Source of the DNA: Eulemur rufifrons
Lineage: Eukaryota; Chordata; Mammalia; Primates; Lemuridae
Assembly: GCF_041146395.1 (NCBI RefSeq)
Contig: NC_090999.1
Coordinates: 71,615,001-71,679,000 of the forward strand
Length of the DNA stretch: 64,000 nt
Direction: 5' to 3'
Numbering within the stretch: position 1 is the first letter of the stretch; every line of letters begins with the position of its first letter. The translations under genes were made by a program, and so were the position numbers. A model generated the notes under the pieces. The model saw only the letters and a program-made list of their open reading frames with translations, was not told the DNA's origin and ran no database searches. Of this stretch, positions 46,425 through 58,344 are shown piece by piece.

Positions 46425-47585
46425 TGCTTAAGGTAAATATTGCAGTTTTCTATGTAGGGTACTTATTTCTAAAATTTTATCTCATGGGCAGTATTTACAT
46501 ATTTTAGTTTTTTTTTAATTGTTGGCTGAGGTTCTATTTTTTTGTTGTTGTATCAAAATTTTCTCTATATTTTTGTGTCAACAATTTGTTGGAATAAAAA
46601 CTTTTGTATTCAAGAAATAGAATCCCACAGCAAACTGGTATACTACCATGGGGGAGGGAGTTGTATGGATACAGGGGGATGTCACGGAACCTGTGGGTAG
46701 AAAGAAGTCCCGTTGTGCTCCTGTGGGACTGGAAAGCTGTCAGGCATTAGTCCCTCTCTCTCTTTCTTTGTTTTCCTCTCTCCTTTTTTCTATACATGTG
46801 TTTCCTTCTTTTCTCTTTGCATATGGGTATTTCTCCCTGCTTTTCCATGTATTTGGTGCTTAGTGGCAGCTCCATAGCTCCTGAGTTTACCTGTCCCCAC
46901 TTCAAAAAACATCAGAGACTGAACTGTCCTTTCTGAATCCCAATTCTGAATTTCTCAGAAGAGAGAAGCACCAGCCTGTAGGCTATGACTGGCCCACCAT
47001 GGAATTTAAATCATGGAATTTAAATTTCTATGAATAGAGGAGTGGGGAGGGGAAATTCACAGAAAGAGAGTTGGACAATTCAAGAGCTGTCTATTAGGCA
47101 AAAGTTAGATTTCTTATTAAAAATAAGGAGCTTTAAAATCAATTTTCTTTATTTTTAATAATAATATCCTCATGAATATGTTTTAAGGAAGTTTTCAGTT
47201 AAGGTTTTTTACTGTTTGATAGACAAGGAAATTGAAGCACACTGATAAAGCTTTAACGTCAACTAACAGGTCAGTTCTGAAGCTGTTAAATTGTAAAAGA
47301 AAAAAGTATTGGATATACTCATGTTCTTTTATACACTTTGTTCTTGCTTTGCCCCAGAGGCAGTGTTAGGTCAACGCTCCGGCTACACGACTAACCATCT
47401 CCCCTAAGCCCCAAGGCTGCTGGAATTCGTGTTTCTCTAGAATGAGGCAAAAAACAAAGAAATCCTCAATACTCTAAAAAGAAGTATTTCAATCTTTCTC
47501 AGACATTAAAATGTATATTAAGTTTATATAATATAATTTTAGTGTTCTCTCAAATTCTGTGAAGTTTAGCTGCATGAGTAGAGCA
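46425..47585. other. Unassigned intergenic DNA
   Basis: No gene or firm repeat. A near-duplicated ATCATGGAATTTAAAT/CATGGAATTTAAAT pair at about 46999-47027 is a small local repeat. Confidence 0.4.
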
Positions 47586-47594
47586 GATGAAACA

Positions 47595-47990
47595 TATCAG
47601 TTCATTATACTTTTTTCTCCAACTTTTTATCTGTAAAGTTTATAAACCTAAGAAAGGTAGAGAGGTTAGAACAATGATTTCCCATACATCCTTCAACTGG
47701 ATTCATCAGTTGTTGCTGCATTTGCTTATGTATTCCGACATGTATGGTTATATCTTCCTACGTATATTAAACGTGGTTTATTCAATTGAGAGGAAATCAC
47801 TTAATTCCTTCTGGAAGAACTTTATTGCCTTCACTTTTTTTTTTTTTTTTGTACTGCATCCTCCTCTTTTTTGCCACAGAGAAATGCTCCTGTAAAAACA
47901 TATACCTCAATCTAATGTGAGTATCCAGAAATGCTCCGGGGCTTTCTCAGTCACCTATTTTGCCCCTCACTTATAGTGAGAGAATTATTA
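47595..47990 (-). repeat. Old LINE-1 3' UTR fragment (L1ME-like), reverse
   Basis: 'gaaaggtagagaggttagaacaatgatttcccatacatccttcaactggattcatcagttgttgctgcatttgctt' resembles the reverse of an L1ME 3' UTR. The 102-codon open frame over it is not a gene. Confidence 0.45.
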
Positions 47991-48118
47991 CAGTGTAGGT
48001 ATAACTTTACCTGTTGCACACAAATTGTCTTTAAAATCTGTGTCAGTGCTTGTTTTCTAGACCCGTTTGCCCACGCTACTCCGTTGATTTGTATATGCGG
48101 GAAAATGATTTAGAGTCA

Positions 48119-48134
48119 ACAGCAGGTGGCAGTG
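48119..48134 (+). promoter_or_regulatory. CTCF-like motif
   Basis: ACAGCAGGTGGCAGTG agrees with the CTCF core consensus CCASYAGRKGGCRSYV at 15 of 16 positions (only the first base differs). It is not inside a repeat that I recognise. Orientation is plus. Confidence 0.6.
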
Positions 48135-49024
48135 CTAGCAAAGGTTGTGCTTTTGGTACATAATCAGCTTGGAAAGGAGTATCTTTCAAACCTACACGAG
48201 TCATACAACTAGTGAGGAGTCCTTAAATAAAGACCTGTGTTTATCTCTAATTAATTTTATTTCAAGAATTATTTCTGGAATCAATTGAAAATTGTAATAT
48301 AAATGTATTTAAAAATATTAGTTTACAGACTGCATTTTGTTATAATTGTGAGCTCAAATAACTGAGGAAAACCAGTTTGTTTTATCTTTGTTTTTAGCTT
48401 ATTCTATAACCAGAAAAAAAAAAATCTGAATACTTATAATTAGAAAGATTAGGTAGTTTGAATCTTGTTAAAATGTTCTGGAAAAATGTCACAGCAACAT
48501 TTATTTCCATTGATGAAAAGGTAGTTACGTATTTTGAAATTTTGTGGCAAAGTTCATGAAAGCTCTTTAAAAGCAAAACTACTCTGATGCAACAGGGGTA
48601 GCAAATTTTAGCGAGCTTAAATTGCTCTTGACATTTATGGGAAGGATTTAAAAAATCCTCTTTAATTATAATTTGTTTCAAAGACCATAATTTTATTGCA
48701 ATTCTCTTCTTTCATTTTAAAGAGAAGGGATCTGGACAAGAGAGTAATTTCTGTTTTCATCAAGGTATTCTATTTGATTTTTCACAATTTTTGTGTCATT
48801 TTACTAGAAACAATGAAGACTTTTGAGAATAATATACCAAAAACTGTGTCATATTTCTTGGATTTTAATAGTTCTATGCATGTGTTTGAATAACTTACAT
48901 ATGGCTTATTTAAATATTTGTATGTTTATATGTCCATGTATCAATAGATATCAGATAATAGATTTGTTATTAATCTAATTATTTAACTTATTAAGAACTA
49001 AAACCATTTAAACTAGCATAGAAT

Positions 49025-49135
49025 TGATAGATCATGTAGTTTAATGGCATCATTGTTCAGATGAAGAAACTGAGACCCAGGAGAGATTTCACTGACTGCG
49101 AGACCTAATGGTATGGAAGGATCTTCTCATATTCT
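49025..49135 (-). repeat. MIR-like fragment, reverse
   Basis: 'atggcatcattgttcagatgaagaaactgagacccaggagag' is the reversed MIR core. Confidence 0.55.
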
Positions 49136-50494
49136 GTCTTGCTTCTAAAGCTGGCTCAGGAATAACTCAGTTGCAAATTGTTATTTTATTTACTTACACT
49201 CTCAGGACTCCTGCGTTTATTAGGTCCTGTATTTTATTATGAAGAAAATGACTGACAAATATTCTATCTTCTCCAAGAAGCACGTATTTTAGCCATTTCT
49301 CTAATTAACTGGTTGACCTCATGCCCCCATTTGCTTGATGTGTAATTAAAATTCAATGAGTCTTTCTGAACTCTAGTTTCAGTGCTTTTTGAGAAATATC
49401 CTATGTAGTGTCACCTATTATTATCCCTACATTTTAAGACTGATAAATGGAGAAGATAATAAAATATTTAAGTTGCATTAAGATAAAACAGCAAGTCATC
49501 AGGAGATTTGAGGAAGACGAAAGGACTTTTTGGCATAAACACCAATTCCCCAAGGAGCAGCCTTTTCCATGAAAAACAAACAAGACAGAAGCAAACCTTA
49601 AACTTTTCTTCCAGCATTCCATTAGAACTAAGAAATGAGATGGAAACATTCTGTACATTGTATGTGAAATAAATCATTTTGAAACAAAAACACGCTGCCT
49701 GTTCTCAATAAGATATCAATGATTTACTGAAGTTATTAGTTAACTCACACACACAATTTTTGGCATACTTTTAAAATTTAGTTATGATTAAATTTTAATC
49801 ATTACTCCATTAAAATCTATTATTTACATATAGTAGTTTTTTTTAGGTTGGGCAAATAACTCTTTCTCGAAAATTTTTAGGTCATGTGTATAGTCAAGTG
49901 AAAGTGCTTTAGAAATAGAAATTTATCAAGTTTGGCCTGTGGTAATCTATGTTTTAAATTACAACACAACTCATTCCAAATCAATATAATGAATTGATTT
50001 GTAAACGTTTCAGGCAGGACTGCTTTCTTTGGATTTTGTCTATTGAATGTGCACTGCAGTTAAAGCATCTTTTTTTTTTTTTTTTCCTGCATAATTAAGT
50101 CTATATTCTTGGCCTTTCACTGAGTTTAAACTGGGTTTAAAAGGCAGAAATGTATGTTAAGGCCAAACTATGTACATCCATTATTCTTAGTCTTATAAAT
50201 ATTGAAGCATTTTTTTCCTCTTTTAGTGAGAAACGGAAGAGAAAATAAAGCTGAATGCCCTGAACTTTAGTTCCCCTTTCTGAAGACATTTTAAACTACT
50301 TTAATTCTGGGAAAAATTGAACATACTTCTCTGTCTGAATACACAGTAACATTCTTTATTCTTTAGCTATGTTTATGTTTAAATTATAGTATATGAGAAA
50401 TATGAAAAAGAACAAGATGATTTGAATTTTGAGAATTCTGAAAAGATTTTGAGCTAATATATAAATGTAAAGAGCTATTGTGAAAAAGCAATTC

Positions 50495-50905
50495 AACTAA
50501 AACTTATTGAGCACAGATAATAGTGCCTTCTGTATAGCAGATACTGGGTTAGCCACTTTATCTTTCAGTTTCACAATAATCCTGGAGGGTGTTGTATTCC
50601 ACATCTACATATAAGGGAACTGGAAGGTTAAGTTACTGAATCTAAGATTAAAACATGGGTCTCCATAATGATGTTTTGGACTCCAAAAGTGTCATGTTGC
50701 TTCACCACCTACTAGTTGTCAGGTGCTAGGGATATAAAAATGCATCAATTCAGTTCCTGCCTTCAAGAAATTCATATGGTGTTCTAATGGGAGAGACAGC
50801 CATTCAAACAAATAGTTTACAATACTATGCAATAAATCTCATTATATAATAATATACTATATATGGTAAGGGAGGGAGTTATTTCTGCTAATGGGAGTTA
50901 AATGT
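50495..50905 (-). repeat. Ancient LINE/MIR-like tail sequences, reverse
   Basis: 'aaacttattgagcacagataatagtgcc' and 'cacaataatcctggagggtgttgtattcc' form one fragment. A second one follows with 'tgtcaggtgctagggatataaaaatgcatcaattcagttcctgccttcaag'. Both are reversed ancient LINE/MIR-type text. Confidence 0.5.
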
Positions 50906-52100
50906 GTAATTATTGAGATAATTAAGGTATTGATATAATTTAAAGTATAGTGCTGAAGAAATAAAAAGTAGTGTTGCACAGCTGATTTTGAAGGGCTTGG
51001 AATTTTATGTTGAGTAGCTTAGGACTTTTGGATTACTCTGCTTTCAAACAACCCTCATGATTGGTTTCCTAAATGCTTGTTGGTGATAGTGGATTTAATA
51101 GTTTTATATTTTGGAATATACAGTAAATTATTTGAAACTCTAAATTATTGAAAATCAGTAATTCTGTAAGTTTAACTCCATCAAGTATTTGCACACCAGA
51201 CTTTTGTAAGACAGGATACATTTTAACAGGAGTTATTTGCAATGCTCATTAACAAAGCATATTTAGTTTTTTATTTTTAAGTATACATATACTTACTTAC
51301 ACAGTAGATTTCAGTTGTCAATGATCATTATCGTAAGAGAATGCATACAAGAAAAGATAGGGTAACATTCACTTGGCAAGATTATATTAGATTTTCCAGT
51401 GTTTATGAAATATAAATAAGGGATTTTAGACAAAATACATGGTTGCCTTGAAGGAGAGATGACTTTTAGGATTTTAGATTTTTTGAAAGTATAGTTGTAG
51501 ACAAAGAATATTCTTGGAGTTGACAAAACCTCAATGTTCTTAACTATTATTTGTTGTCGTCACGTCTGACACACTGCTTGAATTACACGTAGGCAATCCC
51601 CACGGAGGGGTATCTTGAAGAAATTCGTGAACTTTGTAAGTGCTATATTATCTGCTGTTAGAGATAATTACATTTTCAGGTGGGCCACCCAAAATTTTGA
51701 AATTTCATTTGTAATTTGGGAATTGGTAGAAACTTTAAATGCTAGGAGCATCATCCTACATACTATCTTCTTTCAGCTTGGAGATTTTCTAACTCCTCAA
51801 ATGCTATTCATTTTTACGGGTTTTTTTTTTTTTTTTTTTTGCATTGTTGGTTAGTGCTCTTTAGTATCCTTAATGTTAATAGTTGTATTTTGAAACCAAA
51901 GTTATTGATTTATAGAAATATGTATAGGTTCTGAAGTACTTTTCTGATAAAAATATGAGCATAAGTTAGGAAATTAAAACCAATAGAGGGCTCAAGTTAC
52001 ATACATTTGCTTTCAAGTTAAGAATATTTTAAAATGTGTAGCATCACCCTGGAAAGAAACAATTGTATGGAAATACAATAGTTCTCATAACACCTTAAAC

Positions 52101-52567
52101 CAGTGGTCCCCAACATTTTTGGCACCAGGGACCAGTTTCATGGAAGACAATTTTTCCAAGGACCAGGGAGGAGGAGAGAGTTTCAGGATGATTCAAGCAC
52201 ATTACATTTATTGTGCAGTCAGACCTCTCTGCTAAAATAATCTGTATTTGCAGCCACTCTGCAGCGCTAGCATCACAGCCTCAACTCCACCTGGGATCAT
52301 CGGGCATTAGATTCACATAAGGAGCACGCAACCTAGATCTCTCACGTGTGCAGTTTACGGTAGGGTTTCTGCTCCTATGAGAATCAAATGCTACTGCTGA
52401 TCTGACAGGAGGCGGAGCTCAGGTAGTGATGTGAGCCATGGGGAGAGGCTGCAAATACAGATGAAGCTTTGCTCACTCGCCCCGCTGCTCACCTCCTCCT
52501 GTGCAGCCCGAGTCCTAACAGGCTACTGACCCGCACTGGTCCGTGGCCCAGGGGTTGGGGACCTCAG
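52101..52567 (+). mobile_element. hAT-Charlie non-autonomous DNA transposon (MER1-like)
   Basis: Terminal inverted repeats CAGTGGTCCCCAAC (52101-52114) and GTTGGGGACCTCAG (52554-52567) are flanked by imperfect 8-bp duplications CCTTAAAC (52093-52100) and CTTTAAAA (52568-52575), as for hAT elements. Inside, 'ggaggcggagctcagg' and 'tgacccgcactggtccgtggccc' fit MER1-type elements. No transposase is encoded. Confidence 0.85.
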
Positions 52568-53397
52568 CTTTAAAAGTAGATCCTCTTACAGACATTGGCC
52601 TAGGCAAAGAATTTATGAAGAAGACCCCCAAGGCAATCACAGCAGCAACAAAAATAAATGAATGGGACATGATTAAATTAAAAAGCTTCTGCACAGCCAA
52701 AGAAACAGTCAAGAGAATAAACAGACCACCTACGGAATGGGAAAAAATTTTTGCATACTACACATCAGATAAAGGACTGATAACAAGAATCTATTTAGAA
52801 CTCAGGAAAATCAGCAAGAAAAAAATCAAGCAACTCTATCAAAAAGTGGGCAAATGACATGAATAGAAACTTCTCGAAAGAAGATATAAGAATGGCTAAC
52901 AAACATATGAAAAAATGCTCAACAACCCTAATCATCAGAGAAATGCAAATCAAAACCACAATGAGATATCACTTAACTCCAATGAGAATGGCCTTTATCA
53001 AAAAAACCCAAAACAACACATGTTGGCGTGGGTGTGGAGAGATAGGAACACTAATACACTGCTGGTAGGACTGCAAACTAGTGGAACCCCTGTGGAAAGC
53101 ATTATGGAGGTATCTTAAACAGATTCAAGTAGACCTGCCATTTGACCCAGCAATCCCATTACTGGGCATATACCCAAAGGAAAAAAGGTCATTCTTTAAC
53201 AAAGACACATGTACCCGAATGTTTATAGCAGCACAATTCACAATAGCAAAGATGTGGAAACAACCCAAATGCCCATCAATACATGATTGGATTAGTAAGC
53301 TGTGGTATATGTATACCATGGAATATTACTCAGCTATAAGGAATGATGAAGATACGACATCTCTATGGTTCTCCTGGAGAGAGTTGGAACCCATTAT

Positions 53398-53748
53398 TTT
53401 TTTTTTTTTATTTTTATTTTTTTGAGACAGAGTCTCACTCTGTTGCCCGGGCTAGAGTGAGTGCCGTGGCGTCAGCCTCGCTCACAGCAACCTCAAACTC
53501 CTGGGCTTAAGTGATCCTACCGCCTCAGCCTCCCGAGTAGCTGGGACTACAGGCATGCGCCACCATGCCCGGCTAATTTTTTTTTTGTATATATATATTT
53601 TAGTTGTCCATATAATTTCTTTCTATTTTTAGTAGAGACGGGGTCTCGCTCTTGCTCAGGCTGGTCTCGAACTCCTGACCTTGAGCGATCCACCCGCCTT
53701 GGCCTCCCAGAGTGCTAGGATTACAGGCGTGAGCCACCGCGCCCGGCC
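53398..53748 (-). mobile_element. Alu SINE, lemur type, inside the LINE-1
   Basis: Full-length reverse-oriented copy with the lemur middle segment ('tagttgtccatataatttc') and an exact 12-bp target duplication GGAACCCATTAT at 53386-53397 and 53749-53760. It is the youngest insertion of the cluster. Confidence 0.96.
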
Positions 53749-53881
53749 GGAACCCATTATATTAAGTGAAGTATCCCAAGAATGAAAAAACAAGCATCAC
53801 ATGTACTCACCAGAAAATTGGTTTCCCTGATCATCACCTAAATACACATCTGGGAATGACACCAATCGGATATCAGACTGA

Positions 53882-53999
53882 GGTGGGGGGTGGGGGAGGG
53901 GATGGGGGTATGCCTACACAATGAGTGCATTGTGCACCGTTTGGGGATTGGTAACGCTTGAAGGTGCTGACTCAGGAAGGGGGGGTGGGGAAGGGAGGG
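53882..53999 (+). other. G-rich LINE-1 3' UTR with G-quadruplex motifs
   Basis: Runs of 4-6 G separated by 1-2 bases occur at 53882-53908 and again at 53979-53998, so each meets the G3+N1-7 rule. The related LINE-1 at 12.6 kb has a similar tract (13291-13307). Confidence 0.75.
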
Positions 54000-54214
54000 A
54001 TATATACCTACATGATGGGTGCAATGCGCACTACCTGGGGAACAGACACGCCTGGAGCTCTGACTTGGGGGGAAAGGCGGTACATGGGCAACGTATGTAA
54101 CCTGCAATTCTGTATCCCCCATAACAAGATGAAATAAAAAAAAATAAAAAAAATTTAATAAATACAAAAATAAAGGTATAAAATTAAGTCAAAAAAAAAA
54201 AAAGTAGATCCTCT

Positions 54215-57200
54215 GACATCTGCACAGTTTGATTAGTTGTTCCTCTTCACAAAGCAGGTGTCCTTATCACTGTCAGCAGCATAAACTCAGAAATAAAACT
54301 TACCATGAAAACTTTTCACATTTTTCCTAAATGTTTTCTAAAAATGAAACTGTAACTAATAGAAAGGAGGAGATTTTACATAAGGAAAGGAATAAACAAC
54401 CTTTTTTTAATTATCAGTGTCAAATTAAATATAATAGAAAGTTAACAGTTGCTCATTAGAGGTTTTAAAGATCTCGGTTAAAGAAGTTTAATGTTCCTGA
54501 GACAATATATAAGTCAGTCGAGCTGCAAAGTTTCTGTCTGTGTATGTTTAATCTTGCTATTATCACTTCTTAATGAAGGACAGCCTCATTTCTGCTGTTC
54601 CTTGTAGGATATTATACTAGGTTAGAACTATGTCTTATATGATATAAACAAACCCAAACAGATTTTAAGTTGATTTCAATCATGTCAGTATCAGGAAATA
54701 ACTGTGATACCTAATGATAGCCTTACTATTGAATTGTTTTGTGCCTTGGAGGCAGAATCTTAAATTCTTATTAGCTTGTTAATATGTCAGATATAATTGG
54801 AAAGTATGGAGTGTTTCCTAATTATTATCCTAGTAACTTCAACTCTATGTACTTTTGTTTTCTCAATAGTGTGAAGAGGTATGAGCTTCAATTAATATTT
54901 AGGATTATAAAATCACAGATTTAAAGGTGTAAAGTGTGTAAATGTCATTATTCTAATAAAAATTCAAATTTACAAGATGAAATCTTTGAATAGCCCTGAA
55001 TAAATTACTTCCAATAAATAAGATCCTGAAGTGACCATTAGAGGGTGCAAAGGTATTGCAGAAATGAACAAACTATTCCTAGAATGAGGAATAACTGAGA
55101 GAAGTATATCTTTGTGACCATGAAATGCTTAACATTTCAGAAAACATTCAAAGCTTCCAGAGCATTTTGTTGAACATGAGATAAGTGTATGTTCATCTGA
55201 GTATAATCCTACTTTTCTTATTTGATTTCTTCTGAAGGAGCAAATTGTCACTATGTTGGTTCTTGAAAAGCTTAAATCAGATCAAATCAGTAAAACGGCG
55301 TTAAAAAGGGGGATGCCATTACAGTTGCAGCTATTGAAACAACCGAATCTAGGTTTATTTTTTAAGTCATAAATTACTGTGAATTACCATTTTAGTGAAA
55401 TTTAGATACTAAGTTTTGCTCTTCATCTGTAAAGATGAACTTTTGATTGGGGAGAAAGAATTAATTCTTAAAACAAGAGGCTTTGAGAAAGAAAGGCACA
55501 AATGCTATAAAATATTTTCTAACTCCATACAAAATGCAAAATGTGTATTTATTTTTAAATTTGGGTTTTAAAATTATTTTTTATTTTAGATAAAATTATT
55601 AGATAATATAATTTTGTGGCACATACCTGTTGACTGACTCTAATGGATTATTTGGTCCTTTGCAATTTTTGAGAAACCAATCTAACCTAAACAAAACAAC
55701 TAATCTAAAATTAACTGTAAATATTAATAGATTAATTGACACCAGGAACATGCAAGTTGCTGCTTCTAATAGAGCAGTTATTTTCATAAGTTTTTGTTGC
55801 ATGGTCTTAGTTGGACAAAAATGTAAGATTAAACTCTTTTTCAAAATAATAGCTTTGTTTTGTGATAAGGTTAGAAGAAATTGATAACTACATCTCATAT
55901 TGGTTGTATGTGAGAGAAAATAAAAATAAATGATTGTTGGACATTTAGTTTTTAGGCTACATTTGGAATAACTGCTTTGGGAATAATCTCTGTGATGATT
56001 TTATGTTAGCTTTTAAAAATAAAATCAATTTTTGAAGTGAAATCTCATAGGAACTGTTAAGTTGTGGAAACATTTTTTGTTGTCGTTGTAGGTTGTTATC
56101 TATTAACAGATGCCCCAAAGCTCCCAGCATTCCTTTTTTTTACATCATCAGGATCTCAGAACCACAAGAATCCCCTAACAATCACCATCTTTCATTCTGG
56201 TGACCATCCATAGGAGATGAATTAAGGGAAGATCTGATTCTTTACATTGTACATAGGAATAAAATTTTTGGAACTTGCTCATCTAAGTAGGTATCTAGAT
56301 GATAGGCCTAGATATAATAGCAGCAAAATCTCTATTTATACCTCTTTATATCTATAATAAATTTTTATCATAGGGAAATTGTTATAAAGAATTCTTAGGG
56401 TGATAAAATGCACTGCAGACTTATTCATGTATGAATGTCAGAAATTATCAGGAGGTCTGGGGCTAATCCAGCTCATATTGTAATCTTCTAGTTTCTAGTT
56501 GAGATGGAGAAATTTAGTTAACTTACAGAAGAAAATTAATGCTCTTGCTGAACTCTTGAAAATGTATTTTAGCAATTATTGGGAAAAATCTATGAAGAGT
56601 CATACCAATCACCAGAATTTAAAAAAAGATAACATAAACCTCAGCTGTATAAAATAAGCCAATGGGATTCTAGATATAGGCAATTCTATTTTGAAATAAA
56701 AATGAATACCAAGCTATATTAATTCAGATTGCATACCAGAAAAAGAGAGGCCTGAGCATATTGTGAAGGGCAGTAACTAGTCATCTCAAAAAGGCCAGAA
56801 GAAACAGATATTTTAGCTCTAGGCCATTTATTCAACATTCAGGATTGCATGCCAGGCGTTGGCCAACCTTTTGTATTTTAAGATGAATCAGTACTTAGCA
56901 CTCGGTGTTTTAAGGAGGTGATCTTACCTTTCCTTTAGATTCTGTGTCTACTCAGAAGTTGTCAGATACCTCAGTACTTTTAATAAACATTCCAGTCACT
57001 TTGCAGTAATTTCTGGACACTATAGACTCAGGTATAACTGAGTTATGAAATGCAGTTGTTTTTTCTGATTTAGTGTTAATGTGGGCCTTCTGTGGCTCAT
57101 TCTGCTACATTGGTATTCTCTATAGTAGTCAATTAATTTTGTACCTCAATTATGCAGAATTGGTGCTATTTTGACGTCTAATGTCAGGGTGGCATAGTAC

Positions 57201-57590
57201 CATATTGAAAAAAAGAGTTAATGTTTAAAAGGAGTTGTTTTATGTTGTCAGTATGCCTATTTTTTTTCTTACTCATAAGGCAGTAGGGATGACCAAAGGT
57301 TATTTAATTCATTCGTCAACCTGTCCTAAGGACTCCATGCTATCCTTCAAAGACAGATTGATATTTATCTTCTTTAAATGTCTCAAGGGAGGGAAAATCT
57401 ATAAGCTACCTTGGTGACCCAGCTTAGTGTGGAACAACGCTCATACATTTATACAAGAAAGAATGAAGAAAATTCTAGTTTGACATAAAAGTCATCATTT
57501 ATGATGAGTCACTCTGAGAATGAGCAGGCAACTACACATTTCTTCTATTCCCTTATGGAGAAGATGAATAACCTTTTATAGCCTTAACTT
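54215..57590. other. Unassigned intergenic DNA
   Basis: No gene is supported. The pair of opposite-strand open frames at 55599-55898 are AT-rich chance frames. A weaker CTCF-like motif is listed separately. Confidence 0.4.
55035..55049 (+). promoter_or_regulatory. Weaker CTCF-like motif
   Basis: CCATTAGAGGGTGCA fits the CTCF core at 13 of 15 positions. Confidence 0.4.
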
Positions 57591-57604
57591 TCCCCTTGTG
57601 TTCT

Positions 57605-57953
57605 TTTTTTTTTTTTTTTTTTTTTTTTGTTGAGACAGAGTCTCACTTTGTTGCCCAGGCTAGAGTGAGTGCCGTGGCGTCAGCTTAGCTCACAGCAACC
57701 TCAGACTCCTGGGCTTAAGCGATCCTACTGCCTCAGCCTCCCAAGTAGCTGGGACTACAGGCATGCGCCACTATGCCCGGCTAATTTTTTTTTTTTTTCT
57801 ATATAGATTTTTAGTTGTCCATATAATGTCTTTCTATTTTTAGTAGAGACGGGGTCTCGCTCAGGCTGGTCTCGAACTCCTGACCTTGAGCAATCCACCC
57901 GCCTCGGCCTCCCAGAGTGCTAGGATTACAGGCGTGAGCCACCGCGCCCGGCC
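57605..57953 (-). mobile_element. Alu SINE, lemur type, full-length
   Basis: T-tail of about 24 bases, right monomer, lemur middle segment, left monomer ending GCGCCCGGCC. An exact 14-bp target duplication TCCCCTTGTGTTCT lies at 57591-57604 and 57954-57967. Confidence 0.96.
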
Positions 57954-58181
57954 TCCCCTTGTGTTCTGCCTGAAATAACCGTGATCCTGTGAATGTTAAA
58001 TGAAAGGAGATCAAGAACAGCTGTCAGACAATGTATGTAATTTTTGGAAAATCCTGAATATTCTCCTCTTCTTCCACTTTTGAAAAAATTCATAGCTTTA
58101 TTTTTTATTTTCCTCTGGTCATATCTATTTCTCCCAGTTCATTTTCTCCCAAACTCCTGTCAGTGAACACAAGCTTGGGTC

Positions 58182-58340
58182 ATGACAAATCATGGCACCC
58201 AGGAGCAGAACTGTCTGAGGCTCTGTGACAGAGAAGAGGCAATCAAAGATGAGGAAGAAGAAGAGGAGGAGGAGGAGGAGGAAGGGGAGGCGGAAGAAGA
58301 AGAAGAAGGAGCTGACTTCAAGCAGTTTTTAAGTGAATGA
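58182..58340 (+). CDS. Small acidic open frame (52 codons), doubtful
   Basis: The plus-strand ATG at 58182 opens 52 codons ending TGA at 58338-58340. It begins MTNHGTQEQNCLRLC, has a run of 11 glutamates and a second run of five, and ends 'GADFKQFLSE'. The glutamate runs come from a GAG/GAA microsatellite, so the frame may be chance. The non-repeat ends look protein-like, as in the last exon of an acidic protein, but I recognise no family. I saw no polyadenylation signal or donor that would fix a gene model. The serine-rich minus-strand frame over it is its shadow. Confidence 0.15.
   Translation: MTNHGTQEQNCLRLCDREEAIKDEEEEEEEEEEEGEAEEEEEGADFKQFLSE
58249..58310 (+). repeat. (GAG/GAA)n purine microsatellite
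   Basis: GAGGAAGAAGAAGAGGAGG-type run of about 60 bp, pure purine except for one C. Confidence 0.95.
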
Positions 58341-58344
58341 GGCT

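Larger units (their letters stand above)
48135..52092. other. Gene-desert DNA, mostly unassigned
   Basis: There is no supported gene. Two ancient repeat pieces are listed separately. Simple tracts include a T-run at 50071-50086 and another at about 51821-51840. Confidence 0.4.
52587..54199 (+). mobile_element. LINE-1 3' end, lemur type, interrupted by an Alu
   Basis: A 15-bp exact target duplication AAAAGTAGATCCTCT lies at 52572-52586 and 54200-54214. It contains the ORF2 C-terminal frames at 52593-52857 and 52859-53068 (frameshifted) and 53081-53397, then the Alu, then a 3' UTR with two diverged ~92-bp G-rich units (about 53882-54066) and an A-rich tail (54132-54153). About 37 bp of non-A sequence and a second A13 tail (54191-54203) follow, which suggests a short 3' transduction. 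It landed at the edge of the older hAT element. Confidence 0.93.
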
